Assembly (NCBI RefSeq): GCF_001638985.1
Contig: NW_017265146.1
Span: 496,001-560,000, forward strand
Source of the DNA: Phycomyces blakesleeanus NRRL 1555(-)
Taxonomy: Eukaryota > Mucoromycota > Mucoromycetes > Mucorales > Phycomycetaceae
Reading direction: 5' to 3'
DNA: 64,000 nt
Part shown: piece by piece, positions 22,272 to 33,824 of the stretch
Layout: the number at the start of each line of letters is the position of its first letter
How positions within the stretch are numbered: position 1 is the stretch's first letter
The notes under the pieces: model-generated
Seen by the model: the letters and a program-made list of their open reading frames with translations, nothing else
Databases searched by the model: none
What the model was told of the DNA's origin: nothing
Program-made: the position numbers and the translations under genes

Positions 22272-24706
22272 GAATGTCTATATTTCCTGATATGTCATAA
22301 ATATTTAACCAAAAATGAGGTTTACATACCAGAAAATAAGAACTTTTATAATTTACTAAGTCACTTTGAAAATTGTTTCAATTTACAGGTTTTTTTTTAA
22401 AAAAAAAAGAGAAATAATTATATTTTTATTGATTATTTGATCGATGAAAATGTACTTCATATTTATCTTTTAAGGATTGAATGGAATGAAGTAATTGCTA
22501 CTGTATGTCATATATATGCTTTGCTTTGTTGTCTGTTGTATACTGTGCTAATGTGGCAAGGTCTTGATGTGATTGATGCAGTGTTTGATTTGTTTGAATG
22601 CACTGATCAAAGAAAAGGGAGGAGCGATTGTTTGTAGTGATGGGTTGAGGGATTAGAATGACATTGTGTTCATAGGTAAGGTTTAAAGGAGTGGTTGAGA
22701 AGTGCAAAGAAAAGGCAGTGTGCATTTTTAACAAATACATATAGTTGCATAGTTTTTGTCTTCTTTCAAAGTCAAAACAGGTACATTTCATAATCAGTCT
22801 ATCTGTAACCTCAACTACATATGCTGTGTTCTCATCAACAAATGACTGCACTTGCCAGCTACTGTCTTCTGCTGATACTGAAGCAACAATCATTGTCTCT
22901 CTTGCATCATCATCAACTTCTTCTGCTTCTATCTCTCTGATTCTTTGTTGTCTAGTAAAAGAGCTCATTGCTCTATTGTTTGACATAACTCTTTTGTACT
23001 CTTGTGTTAGATAGTACTCAGCATCATGTACCAAGATAAAGACAAGTTTGTCTAATCTCTTATTTCTTGACCTCTTCATGAACACGGTTTTAAGCTGATT
23101 ATGTCACGATTCAATATAGTTGTTCATGAGCATATGAGAGAATTGCCGTTCATGATAAGCATGGCTCCAGATCTTAAACTTTTCTTCAGTGCACTAATTT
23201 TTTTCAAAGTAGTCAAAGAATAATTCTTGGTCACTGAATTCACTTTTGAATTCCACAAGTTTTTGATGGAACTGGTCCAGATCGTCTTCATACATAATAT
23301 CTTGAAGATATCTCATCATTTCACCTTAAAGAAGATGAGCCTCAGAAGGCAAAGCACCTGGAATCTTAACAGAGTCAGACAGCTTTCTGTTCCATGCTTG
23401 AGTGACATGAAAGATGCAGAATTAAATCTGTGTGGAAGGGAAAGTGGTCTGAATTGCATGTACTTCTGCAGAGTAGCAATCAATAGTAATTTGCTGAGAA
23501 TTGATCCACAAAAGGAAAGACTTCAAAAACTGTAGCCACTGTACAATAGGGCTAACACCCCAATCGTTTGTTACCATGAAAGCAACAGGTCATCCTCTAC
23601 CAATTTCTTTGTCACGAACAAGAAGGGTATATAAAAGTTCATCAATTTTTCCAGAGATAGCATGTGTAGCATCCAAACAAAAGGAAACGGCATTTCTCAT
23701 TTTAATCTGCTGTGTTGGTGACATAAAACTGTAAGCAAATGCATTTGTGTTAGGAGAGTAACTCATATTGTCCTTAAAAATTAAAAAATTCATTGCAGGA
23801 AGCTTCTCATTTATTCATATCAAGAAAGAAACCATTTGATCTTTGTCAAAATGATACAATCTCTTGTTTATCTATAAACAATTGGTTAAATAAAATATTA
23901 TTTGAAATAAATGGGGTTTATTTATCTTGTTTATCAAGTTCCAAATATTATAATACTTGACCTTACAATCAGAACTTCTTTCATATTTATCAATAGCTCT
24001 CAACATATCAATATGTATCTGGCTGGCAGATTTAGATGATTGCTCTAATTGCTGAAACAGTTCATACAGATACTTTCTGACAAGAGGAAGAGTATGAATA
24101 TCCTCACGGATATCACCAGGAGTATGATCAGTATGATCTTTGGCCAAGGTTATCTCATATCACTCAGGTATCTTAAAGAATCCTCTGATGAGAAGAAAAG
24201 CAGGACACTTATTTTTCTTAGTTCTCTTTTGAACTACTCGCATCTCTGCCTTAGATTCATAAGTTTCTGAATGATGACATGAGTACTCCTGTGAGAAGCA
24301 CATCTTAATTTTACTGTTTTTGGCTTCTTCAGCAGTAATATCAGTACGTTGTTTGTTGGAGTTACAAATAGTCTATTTGACTGCACAAGATTCACCGAGT
24401 TCTACAAAGCATTCTTTCCACTCAGATGTTCTAACTCTAATAGTACTGTTGAGTCTAAGTGTCATTACTCTGGGAATAGATGAGCACTCCAATGCTTCTG
24501 AAATTGTTGCAAGAATATAAATGTTTTCATTTGTTAATATAATATTGACAGTAGACATGTTTAATAGCAATATATATAAATAAAAAAACGCGCTTTCAGG
24601 GGATATAGAATCTTTGTTTCAAACAAACAATTCAAAAACAAGAAAAAGTATTGACAGTCACTATTTTGGTTAAATATTTATGACATACCAGGAAATATAG
24701 ACTTTC
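22272..24706 (-). mobile_element. MULE-3 inside LTR-B, with 8-bp target duplication
   Basis: A 2435-bp element with 43-bp terminal inverted repeats (left GAATGTCTATATTTCCTG, right GAAAGTCTATATTTCCTG inverted; two mismatches overall). It is flanked by CTGATCAG (22264-22271) and CTAAGCAG (24707-24714), each one change from CTGAGCAG. The uninterrupted LTR-B copy at 49392 carries CTGAGCAG (as CTGCTCAG) at the matching place, so the site is an 8-bp duplication typical of Mutator-like elements. Confidence 0.92.
22498..24570 (-). pseudogene. MULE transposase pseudogene (MULE-3)
   Basis: Minus-strand fragments in order: an N-terminal zinc-type region (24570-23872), FCLDATHAISGKIDELLYTL (first Asp, near 23670), DCYSAEVHAIQTTFPS (second Asp), FCIFHVTQAWNRKL, a block YIES-stop-HNQLKT where Trp is TGA, and KCTCFDFERRQKLCNYM for the SWIM finger. 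That finger reads Cys-Asn-Tyr where Cys-Lys-His is expected, so the zinc His is lost (CAT to TAT). Several stops and at least one frameshift occur. The layout is the same as MULE-1 (5688-8338) but the two are clearly separate families by their termini. Confidence 0.88.
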
Positions 24707-24792
24707 CTAAGCAGACTGACCTTCCAGTACCGGACACCACGACATTGCCAATAGCCTTCATTATTAATTACACACGTGACACAAGCAACCAC

Positions 24793-24865
24793 GCCCGGCT
24801 AGCTCAATCGGTAGAGCGTGAGACTCTTAATCTCAAGGTTGGGGGTTCGACCCCCCCGTTGGGCT
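24793..24865 (+). tRNA. tRNA-Lys(CTT), copy 1
   Basis: 73 nt, full cloverleaf: acceptor GCCCGGC with GTTGGGC (G-U pairs included), D arm GCTC/GAGC, anticodon stem TGAGA/TCTCA with loop CTCTTAA (anticodon CTT), T arm GGGGG/CCCCC with loop TTCGACC. No intron and no encoded CCA. Identical to the copy at 39222-39294, but the flanks differ, so the two are not part of one duplication. Confidence 0.97.
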
Positions 24866-24914
24866 TGGATTTAACATTTTATCTTGTGCTCGAATTTTTG
24901 TTAATCTGTTGTTG

Positions 24915-25062
24915 TGTTGGGCATTATTTTGATGAATCCATAAAATCTGAAGATAGTTAACTGCAGTACTTCTTTATGCGCAGTAATATCTTCCTGAGCA
25001 TTAATTGCAGTATAAGCACTGTAAGAAAAAATATGCTAGTTCTCACAAAAAAAAACTACACA
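24915..25062 (+). repeat. LTR-C fragment downstream of tRNA-Lys
   Basis: The start TGTTGGGCATTATTTTGATG matches the 5' end of the minus-strand LTR at 39311-39628 (TGTCGGACATTATTTTGATG) and stays alignable for about 115 bp. It begins 49 bp after the tRNA-Lys 3' end and is cut off by the CACTA element starting at 25063. Confidence 0.7.
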
Positions 25063-26823
25063 CACTACAAAAACACCTTAAAATAATTGAATCACACTTA
25101 CCTGGAATTATCAATAATAGTAGTAAAAAAATTACAACCCAGGTCATTTCCTGTGTTTAGCAGCAAGAATATATTTAAAGACATATCATTGGCCTAATAT
25201 ATATCAGAGTTTCTGAGAGAATTTTTTTTAAAATAATAAAGACAATTATAATATGCAACGACTGTTACACACTTCCTTTATTATTAAAAAAAAATAAGTA
25301 AAAAAATGTTTGCCATTGCCAATCCCAATGAAGTTTGTTGCAAATGCACAAGATGCAATCGCAATTCTCTTGGATATACCATGACAGATAAAAAAACTGC
25401 CAAGCGTCATGCCCAGAATGACAACAACAGAAAAATAGATAAAACCATTAATGGTAACTAAAGTTATCAATTTTTTATTTATTTATATGATGTATTCTAA
25501 TTAATTGAAACAAATAGTTTTGACAGCTGAAGTAAATACTGGTGAAACTGATATGGACATAGATCAAATTGAAGAATATGTTGAAGGTAATAGTATTTTA
25601 TTTTTTATACCCAATGTGCACTCTATTTAAACTTGGTACCAATAGATAACAATCACTCTATTGGTGCACCCTCACCAGAGCAGTATGTCCATACCTACTT
25701 ACCTCTTTTGGTGGAAGAATCTCTTTTTGGAACAGAGGAGTATACTTCAGAGTATGAGTCTGAATATGAATTGTCAGATGAAATTGAGCCAGAAGAGCAA
25801 GACAGAGAGGAAGAACAGAGTAATTATTAAAAATAAATGATAATTAAAATGAATTGATCTGGATCAAACCAAGAAAACAAAAATTAATACTATATCATAA
25901 TAATCTATAAAGTCTATAGCAAACCTCCCAGAAAATTTTTGGCATAGAGTAATTGCCATTTTCACTGTAATGTTTATTTTGACTTTCATTGTGGATGACA
26001 GTGCTGTGATCTTGATTACGTTCATCAATACAATACTTGCACATTACAGAGAGGATTTCCAACTTTTTATAAGTATTCCTGGTCTGAAGAAAATGACAGG
26101 GTACAATGACTTGATGAATGAGGTGTCCAATTACGTAGCATGCAGTGATTACCACACCTTGTATGACTACAGAAACACCACACAAACATGTTGCAATTTT
26201 AGAAGAGTCAGCAGCAAGACCTTTTGCGGAAACGATCTTTACAAGCACAGTATAAGAAATGCAATGATTCCCAAACATATGTTCGTCTACAATTCGTTGA
26301 CAGCTTCCTTGAAGAAATTGTTCATGTGTCCTTCTTTCAAAAAGAATATCAATCAGTGGAACCGCGAGCCAAAGGTTGATGACACTTTATTTGATGTTTA
26401 TGATAGGAAAATGTGGAAAGAGTTTGTTGATGATGAAGGTGCCCAGTTTGTTGCAAAGGAACGTTCATTGCTCTTGACATTAAATATCGATTGGTCCCAG
26501 CCCTTTGATGGGGTGACATATTATTGCGATGTCATATATCTCATGGTAAACAATCTGTCAAGAGAAGAGCACAACAAGGTCGAAAATGTTATCCTTGTGG
26601 GGTTAATGCCTGGACCCAAAGAAGCAAGTACTGACAAGATCAATAACTATTTGTGTCCTCTTGTTGACGAGCTCATAGTTCTCTACAAGAGTCACTGGAG
26701 AAATGACCTTGAATACTCTTGTGTGAAGGTTCATGGTTACATGTGGATATTTAGAGCAATTTTTCATCTCAGCATGTTTTTTTGGTGTACATGTTCATAA
26801 AGTCATGTTGTAATTTTCTAGTG
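25063..26823 (+). mobile_element. CACTA-1 copy A, truncated
   Basis: The left terminus CACTACAAAAACACC is where homology with copy B (40392 onward) begins exactly. A possible right end TAGTG occurs at 26819-26823 (inverted CACTAGAAAATTACA), but the flanks (ACA and GCT) do not match, so the right limit is uncertain. The transposase gene lacks its C-terminal half, so an internal or terminal deletion has occurred. Confidence 0.65.
25306..26800 (+). CDS. CACTA (Tnp2-type) transposase, C-terminally truncated
   Basis: Exons 25306-25453, 25518-25586, 25646-25819, 25920-26800, with three short phase-1 introns, give 423 residues with no internal stop. Residues 1-30 hold a Cys-rich motif (CCKCTRCNRN). 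An acidic segment follows (SEYESEYELSDEIEPEEQD). Then comes the conserved Tnp2 region: WHRVIAIFTVMFILTF, QWNREPKVDDTLFDVYD, LTLNIDWSQPFDG and ILVGLMPGPKEASTDKIN. The protein diverges after VKVHGY and lacks the cysteine block and the IDPMHNLFLGT block present in full relatives (for example 43474-46587). It is open but probably not a working transposase. Copy B at 40634-41830 shares all four exons. Confidence 0.82.
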
Positions 26824-27898
26824 GCTCAGATATAATAACCACCCAAGTTATTTTATCATTATTATTATTATTATTATAAAGTTTGAACAAATAAAGTAAA
26901 TGTAACACTTGTTTCCCTTTTATCTTAACATTTATAACAAAATAAACACCATGCACTGCAAAAGACAACCGATTTAAGTAGCTTAATTTTTGTTTAAATC
27001 CTCCAAAAATTGGTGGTTTATGTTCAATTATAGTTCGGTATTTGTTACAAAAATTGGTTCATTTAGTTAACCAAATAATGAGATTATAGATACTAAAATC
27101 AATAGATAAATTGAGAGTTATAATTCCCCCTTTTCTTGAAATGTTATAATTGTCTGTAATTCTAGTTATATATTCACCCATAACTTCAAACCGTACCTAA
27201 ACCCTACTTGTTATGGAATTGGCTTTGAACTCTCTACCTCTTAAAAAAATTTATTTGCTTTAATTACATGATATTATTGGATAGACACTATGGGAAAAAA
27301 AAGTGGGGTTTTATGGCTGCTTTATGGTGATTTGAAAGGGCGGCTTTGTAGCGGTTTTTTGCCAAATATCCACTTTGCCCCCCTGGAGTTTAAATACATA
27401 TTACAGATCTCTGCTTTCTGATTCTCCTTTGTTGGCTCTTCTATTGGACAGCATTTCATTCTTTATTGTATAAAGTATATTATATAATCGATTACTTTTA
27501 TTGGGTACTCTCTTAAATGTCATTTATTACTTTAATATTTTAGCTTAGAAAGGAATTCTATTGGACACTAGTAATTTTTTTTTAATGTTACTTTTATGAA
27601 AACAGTTTTTTATTAGATAATATACATGTAAATGTTTGATCATTTTAATAAATACAAATTTTTATTGGTTATTACAATAGATGATCGTTTTTATTAATCA
27701 TTTTTATTGGTTGTTATGACAGAAAAAAAATCATATTGTTCATTTTACTGGTTATTATGACAGAAAAATAAATAATATTGTTTATTTTATTGGCTGTTAA
27801 AGCATAAAAAAATCTATAGATACATTTTATTGGCTATTTACTATTTAATATTCTAGGTTTTCATAGTAAAATATCCTATTCAATTCTACTACACTGGA

Positions 27899-28553
27899 TT
27901 ACTTACAAGACTGTAATATTTTATGGCAGTCCCTCCAGAGATGTGCAACTCTTGCAGTTGATGCCCAGTTTCCGAGACATCTAGTGAAGTCTATACCAGA
28001 ATCCTTCATTATATTTGCGTGCCTGGCACACATTTCTTTCTTAAGTGCTACTGGTATAGACCCCCAGCTAGGATTAGGACCAAGAGCAATCACTGAAGGA
28101 TGGGCAGCCATATCATCACATATAAGCTTTGTACACATATTGAGTGTGGCCTTTTCGTTACTCGTTACTTCAATGCCAAGGTCTTCACTTATCATCTTGA
28201 AGATATGCTTTAAAGTTATTTCACGGAATATGCTCACTGGTTTGCGGATGGTATTAGCACTAGACTATTAAATGACATATTAATATATATTCAACTCGTT
28301 TTATTTTTTGTCTTACAATGGCAGAGACAGAAGGCGAAGTGTGTTAGTTGGAAATGTTTCTATTCTCCAGTTGGCTCTGGAGAGCAGTAATCTCCAAATT
28401 CAAATCTTCACTGCTCGTCTTCATTTCGAGCTTTAACTCTTCAATCTGTGCCTTCATTTCAAGTTTGGCCTTTTCTTGGCCTGCCTTCAAAGATAGTATC
28501 TCATTGTACATGGCGTGTAGCAAAGAGATGGAATTGTTATCTGTGTTATTCAT
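27899..28553 (-). pseudogene. CACTA-3 second gene, coiled-coil protein with one stop
   Basis: Two-exon model: 28553-28317 and 28264-27899 (GT-AG intron of 52 bp, phase 0). The first exon starts MNNTDNNSISLLHAMYNEIL and forms a clear coiled coil (LKAGQEKAKLEMKAQIEELK and following heptads). A TAA at 28346-28344 interrupts it nine codons before the donor. The second exon is a folded-looking domain (FREITLKHIFKMISEDLGIE to WRDCHKILQSCK). I do not recognise the family. By position it is the partner gene of the divergent transposase and could be a DNA-binding accessory like TnpA of plant En/Spm. That role is inference only. The 336 bp between the two start codons should hold a bidirectional promoter. 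Confidence 0.6.
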
Positions 28554-28889
28554 GTTGAGAGTTTGGTTTACCTGAGAAAAAGGATTGTTGTGAAAGAAAG
28601 ATAAAGGCCGAAAAAATTTTCTATTGTCTATTATTAGTTTCATATAAATGAGTTTAACCTATTGGTCCAGCCAATATTATTATTGGGCTACTGTAGTTCT
28701 AATAACAGCTATTACGCAATGTTTTAGCTTCTGTTCCTGAGTTTATATTTGTATCATCTATGTCAATGACTACAAGTAGGCAATAAGTCTATACAAATCT
28801 CAACGCTATTAAGTATAAAGGCATATTATTTAAAAGGAATTATCAATATTCATACCTTTATTCTTAAGTGTTTATTTCCAACCTAAAAA

Positions 28890-31744
28890 ATGTCTTCAAA
28901 TTCAATCCTTGATAGTTACCAATGCAATCAATGCAAAGAGCGCCACACCAATTTAAAAAAAGCCAAGAGTTGTAGAGCTCAATGCTTTAAGAACCGTCAT
29001 AGAAGACATAATGATATCCAGACTTCACAGACCACGCTTGTTCCTGGACAAGTCAGTGTTGTTTTGAACACTGTCTCAAATGACACTATCGAGTAAATCT
29101 ACAAATCACATACATACTATTAGAAAGTGTAATTAATTATATTGTTACCTTCATAAACAAGCAGAGAACGTGCTGATGCAATCAAAGATCAGATCATGGA
29201 TACACTCAACAGCGAAGATAACAATGATCCAATTATGAATATCTTTAGTAATGATGATAATGATGAGTCTATGGTAAGATATATATATAGATATACATGT
29301 CTTATTATATAATGCTAATTATTATCTACCTTGTTAAAGTATGATGCGGAACTTGGCAACGACATGGATATCATTGAAAACGAAACATCTCCTTTGGTTT
29401 TTGACTTCAGTCAGCCTGCACCTACCCCTGACAAAGACGACGCAAAGAACCTTGAGTTTCTCAAGATCATTAAGGATTTTAGTATCTCCCGCAATGCCCA
29501 TGAAATGATAGTCAAGCATTTCAACAGCATTTTGGAAACGTCGACTTGTATTACATACAGAGCATGTACTCCTCATCTCAGCAAAAAGCTTTTGAAGCGT
29601 TTCTCTGGTGTTGAAGAGACAGTCCATGATATCTGTCAGAGGGGATGTATGCTCTTTACCAGTCTATCCCAGACTGAGTGCTCCAACTGTGGACAAAGCT
29701 GGTACAAAACAAGACGTGGAGAAACCGAGAGTGGTGATCTGGTTGCTACTGCCACAATGATACAGCTTCCATTGGCGAGACAACTTGCTCTTGCGTTAGC
29801 CAACGAGGATACAAGAGCAGATATGCATTACCGCCATAATCATGAGTCAAGCTCGGATGGAAGTAAAACCAATGTGTTTGATGGCCAGGTTTACCAGCAA
29901 GCAAAACATCTGTTTTCCGGAAAAGATGACATTGCAATTTCGTTGTCTGTTGATGGATTCACGCCACACAATGTTCCTGGTTCTGTAACGATCCTCCATG
30001 CCACCATTCTTAACCTGAATCCCATGGTCTGGTATGAGAGAAGCAGAATACTCCAGATTGCAATGATTCCAGGTCCAGGTGCACCTGCCAATTTCTGGTC
30101 GTTCATGGAACCAACGATGAAAGAGCTCCTGGTGTTGGAGAGCAAAGGGATGGTCGTCAAGACACCAAACGAGACCATTCGTGCCAAGGTACATGTCTTA
30201 ATGGTCACTGGTGACATTCCCGCCTTAGCAAAGTTGGCATGTCATTCTGGACATATGAGCAAAGACGGTTGCCATATCTGTCATGTTGTCGGCCAATGTC
30301 CCAAGCACGGACAATACTTCAGAACTTTGCCCAGCACCAATATCCGTACGCTGGAAAGTTTCCAGAATTTTTCCCAGGCCAGTGCATCCAGCTGCAAAGG
30401 GTTAAACGGACAATCCCCCCTGGTAACATTGAAGGTATTCTCTGGACCATTGTTTTTTGCCCTCGATGAGATGCATGGACTTTGCCATGGAATAAGCAAG
30501 CAGGTCTGGGGTTTGGTTTCTGGTACCTACGGAACAGACCATTGTTTTGCTCTTTCTTCTGGTGTTCGGAAGGAGATTGGTACAGCAATGTACAAAACAA
30601 GAAATACCATCCCTACATCCTTCCATGGCGATTGGAGGGATGTATACAAGAACCCCGGGTCATTCAAGGCCGTCGATTGGGCAGACTTTCTTCTGTTCGT
30701 CGTCCCTACGCTGGTGGCAGAGCGTATTGGAGATGCAACTGCCCGGAACGCATTACTTGGCTTGGTTCAAGCATGTAACCTACTCATGAGCTGGGAGTTA
30801 TCAGCAGAGGAACAAACCTCTATCAAAAGGTATATTTTAGTAAAAGCTATGTGTTATTCTATTATTTATTCTAACTATTTTTCTTCAGTAAACTTGAAAT
30901 ATGGAACATGTACCTGGAATCGCTGCTTACAAGTGGAAAAATCAAAATCAATATTTTCACTATAAACCAGCATCTTCTTCAGCACTATCCTCTCATGATT
31001 GACGCATACGGCCCACCTCGTGCATATAGCGCCAGATCTGTGGAACGGGCAATCGGTGAATACTCAAGGGCTATCAAGAGTAATTCTGCTATAAATGTTA
31101 ACGCTGGCAATATCATGCTTGGCTTAGCACAAATACAACAAGCAGAGGCCGGAGCCACTGTCATGATTACAGAAGCAAGAACAGCACGACACTTACAATA
31201 TGAAGATTCCACTGCTGGTTGGCCGTTGACAGATGAGGGTGAGCGTGTTGGTGCTGGGTCTGATAGTGAGTTCTGGGGGCCTTTGAGGAATAGAACGATC
31301 CGAGATAGTTTTGAAGGCATTTCTTGTCTTTCGAAACTTCTTGAAGACTTCTACGAATCAAAGGGGGAAGAGTGTAGTATGATTGAAGCAGCTATACAAA
31401 CTAGCTGCAAGGCATTTGTCAATGGTTGTGTGATTGACTCTGCACTCAACCAAAATTGTGTAAGGGAGGCACATAACATCAGATTACAGATTCAGGTTGA
31501 TGAAAACCGCAACATAAATTCTGCATACTCCCCGGTTTACAAGGATTTCTTCGGAAAAGTTGTTGTCTTCTTTGAGCACAAGCTCAACAACAAGAGATGG
31601 CTGCTTGCTCTTGTAGAGATTGCGGCAGTCCGTTTGGTAAATAGTATACCAGTTGTTAACAATGGGCAAATGAAGCCAAAGGTAGTTCACCTGGCAGATG
31701 TCAAAGAATTGGTTGGTTTGGTGAAGTTGGACGCGACTATAAAT

Positions 31745-31780
<36 letters not shown>

Positions 31781-31846
31781 TACATAGTGTGGTCAGAGCT
31801 TAACCGCGGCCCAAAATTGTCACTTGGTTCTTTTGCAGACCTATAA
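28890..31846 (+). CDS. CACTA (Tnp2-type) transposase, apparently intact (CACTA-3)
   Basis: Exons 28890-29092, 29165-29273, 29340-30829 and 30889-31846 join in frame to 919 residues without a stop. All introns are GT-AG and 58-72 bp. The N-terminus has a Cys motif, CNQCKERHTNLKKAKSC. An acidic linker follows (NSEDNNDPIMNIFSNDDNDE). The core shows a second Cys pair (CSNCGQSWY), ISLSVDGFTPHNVPGS, IAMIPGPGAPANFWSFMEP, a Cys/His cluster (CHSGHMSKDGCHICHVVGQC) and FFALDEMHGLCHGI, equivalent to the DPMHNLFLGT block of the other Tnp2 proteins. The tail ends with twelve Thr from an (ACA)12 tract. It is the most complete transposase in the window, and with intact termini and target duplication it is a candidate for recent activity. 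It is only distantly like the other five Tnp2 copies here. Confidence 0.9.
31745..31780 (+). repeat. (ACA)12 microsatellite in the coding sequence
   Basis: Twelve uninterrupted ACA triplets encode a poly-Thr run near the C-terminus of the CACTA-3 transposase. The repeat keeps the frame and may vary in length between copies. Confidence 0.95.
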
Positions 31847-32175
31847 TTTGTTTTTTTTTGTAATACATTTTTTTTTTCAAAGTCTTAACATATTTTATTT
31901 TCTCAGCAGAAAGTTTAGATATTTTCTTCTCTTTTTCTTCTGACTTTTAATAGTCATCAAATGCAATCTACATTTACTAAAAATGTAAAGTCTGTAGTTA
32001 AAGCTTACTTTTGTCTATCAGGAGATTTAATTTTAGGTGGTCAATTTGCTTTTTGTCAACCTTTTCAAAAAACAGAGATTTTCTAGTTTCAAATTGGATT
32101 TTTAGTGATTTTTTAATTATTATAGGCCGAAAACATAGTCACAAAAGCAAAAAACCGCCATTTTTTCCCGTAGTG

Positions 32176-33824
32176 AGACCTCACTAAAATTGACCTAGAA
32201 TCAGTCTGAAATCTGACAGGAACCAGCATTCAAATGAATGATTGTAAAAAAAAACTTGAATAGATCTTGTTGACATCATCAAGAGATGACACATTTGAAA
32301 TAGAATCTCATGGAAAAAATGGTTTTTATTGATTTTTGAATGGTTGGAAAATATATTTAGCTATTTAATATGGACTACTAATACTTTTTTAAAAGTGTGT
32401 ATCCGAATAGTACGACTTGTATACATGTTATACTTTCATTTATTGGACGGCTTGAATACATTGGATGACCTGACTTATACTATACTTCCCTACCTTATCG
32501 GTTTCATATATTCGGCGCGTTTTTTGGTTTTACACTTCTTTAACTGAAAATGAAATCTTTGGTATTTTCTTGGAGAATACGTTTGTTTGGAACTACATTA
32601 GCTTAGAGCAAAAAAAGATACAGAAGTATTAATACAGGTTTCTTTATGAAATAAAATGAAATAACATACTTACTAGATCATTTATGGGGGTTCATAACAA
32701 ATCTCGTGATAGAATAAAAATCTGTTTGATTAATATTTTCTTTTAAATAAAAAGCAAGAAATAAAATAAACAACTTTATTAATATGTATGCTTTGATTGT
32801 AAAGACACTTGAATTACTTACATATTATAGACACGCGTTTGCAAAAGGGGGCAAACCAGTATGACTTGAAAAAAAGGCGTGACATATTTATCTGAGAAGA
32901 AGAATTGATAAATTACATTATTTAAGTTGTGTTATATATATATTACCTTTTCATAGACTGAAAATACCAGAAAGTATATAGTGTCAAGAGCAAAACATCT
33001 TTTATTACAAAATGGGTAGAAGCCATATCATTTTAAAAATAAAAGATATTTAGTCAGCAAGGTGTTTCATTTTGGTTAGGAGATTTTTTATTACCTGTAC
33101 TGTTTTGAATGTTTGTTGAGTGTATTGTTTATCTAATATATATTAAGATGACTCTAAAAGCCAAAAGTATTAATAAAAGTTGAGATCTTAAGAGTAAGCT
33201 TACCAAGACATATAAAAAGAAACAAAACAAGAAGAGCAGATTAAAGAAAGAGACAATAAAAAAGAGGGGCGTGGTTATTCTATTAAATACAAATTCGGGG
33301 TTTTTTTTTAAAAATAAATAAATCAAAAAATAATTTTTGTCTGTAACTTAGAATTGAAAGAAAACGCAGTTGCACTATTCCAGCAGCTAATACATATGAA
33401 AAACAGAGTATAGTATAAAATCATATTATTCAAATACTAATACATAATATAAGAATAAAACATGGATTGAAAAGTAAATTAAAGAAACACATAAAATACT
33501 CACAACAAGAGTGGAAACATTCAAAGCTGTTCTTGTTACGTAATAGATCATGGTGTTCTCTGAGAAAGAATAAAACTTAAAGCCCAAATTAAACATAATA
33601 TAAATAGACCCTTTGGATTTAAAAAAAACAAGCTATTCTTATTATTCACAATGTCAAGAAATCTTAATAACAATTCAGTTAATAATGCTTTTGGTGAAGA
33701 ACCTTCTGTGGGAAGGTAGATTAAAACCAGGCAGTCTTCAATTTTCTTATATTAATTTTATTTTCGTTTTTTATAAAAATCAAAAAAAAGCCCACCAAGA
33801 AATACCAATGATATAAGGACAATA
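32176..33824. other. Non-coding arm of CACTA-2
   Basis: About 1.65 kb of AT-rich sequence between the nested element and the accessory gene. No gene was recognised. Its position equals the 2-kb arm upstream of the accessory gene in CACTA-5 and possibly CACTA-6. Confidence 0.5.

Larger units (their letters stand above)
21743..24744 (-). repeat. LTR-B copy 1, split by MULE-3, 48 bp from tRNA-Lys
   Basis: On the minus strand the LTR starts TGTCGTGGTGTCC at 24744 and ends TTGCAACA at 21743. Subtracting the MULE-3 insertion and one target copy leaves about 559 bp, matching the other LTR-B copy (about 563 bp). The start of the LTR lies exactly 48 bp from the first base of the tRNA-Lys gene (24745-24792 between them). 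No 5-bp target duplication is evident, which fits a 5' LTR of a truncated element rather than a solo LTR. Confidence 0.8.
27286..32175 (+). mobile_element. CACTA-3, complete nested element, target duplication AGA
   Basis: A 4890-bp element starting CACTATGGGAAAAAA and ending in the inverse of CACTACGGGAAAAAA. It is flanked by AGA at 27283-27285 and 32176-32178, a 3-bp target duplication as expected for CACTA/EnSpm. It carries a four-exon transposase gene with no stop (28890-31846, plus) and a divergent two-exon gene (27899-28553, minus) with one stop. The divergent arrangement differs from the convergent CACTA units in this window. Confidence 0.93.

Noticed and set aside
31745..31780. (ACA)n tract as a possible CRISPR-like or regulatory repeat
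   Set aside because: A plain triplet microsatellite in frame with a coding sequence.
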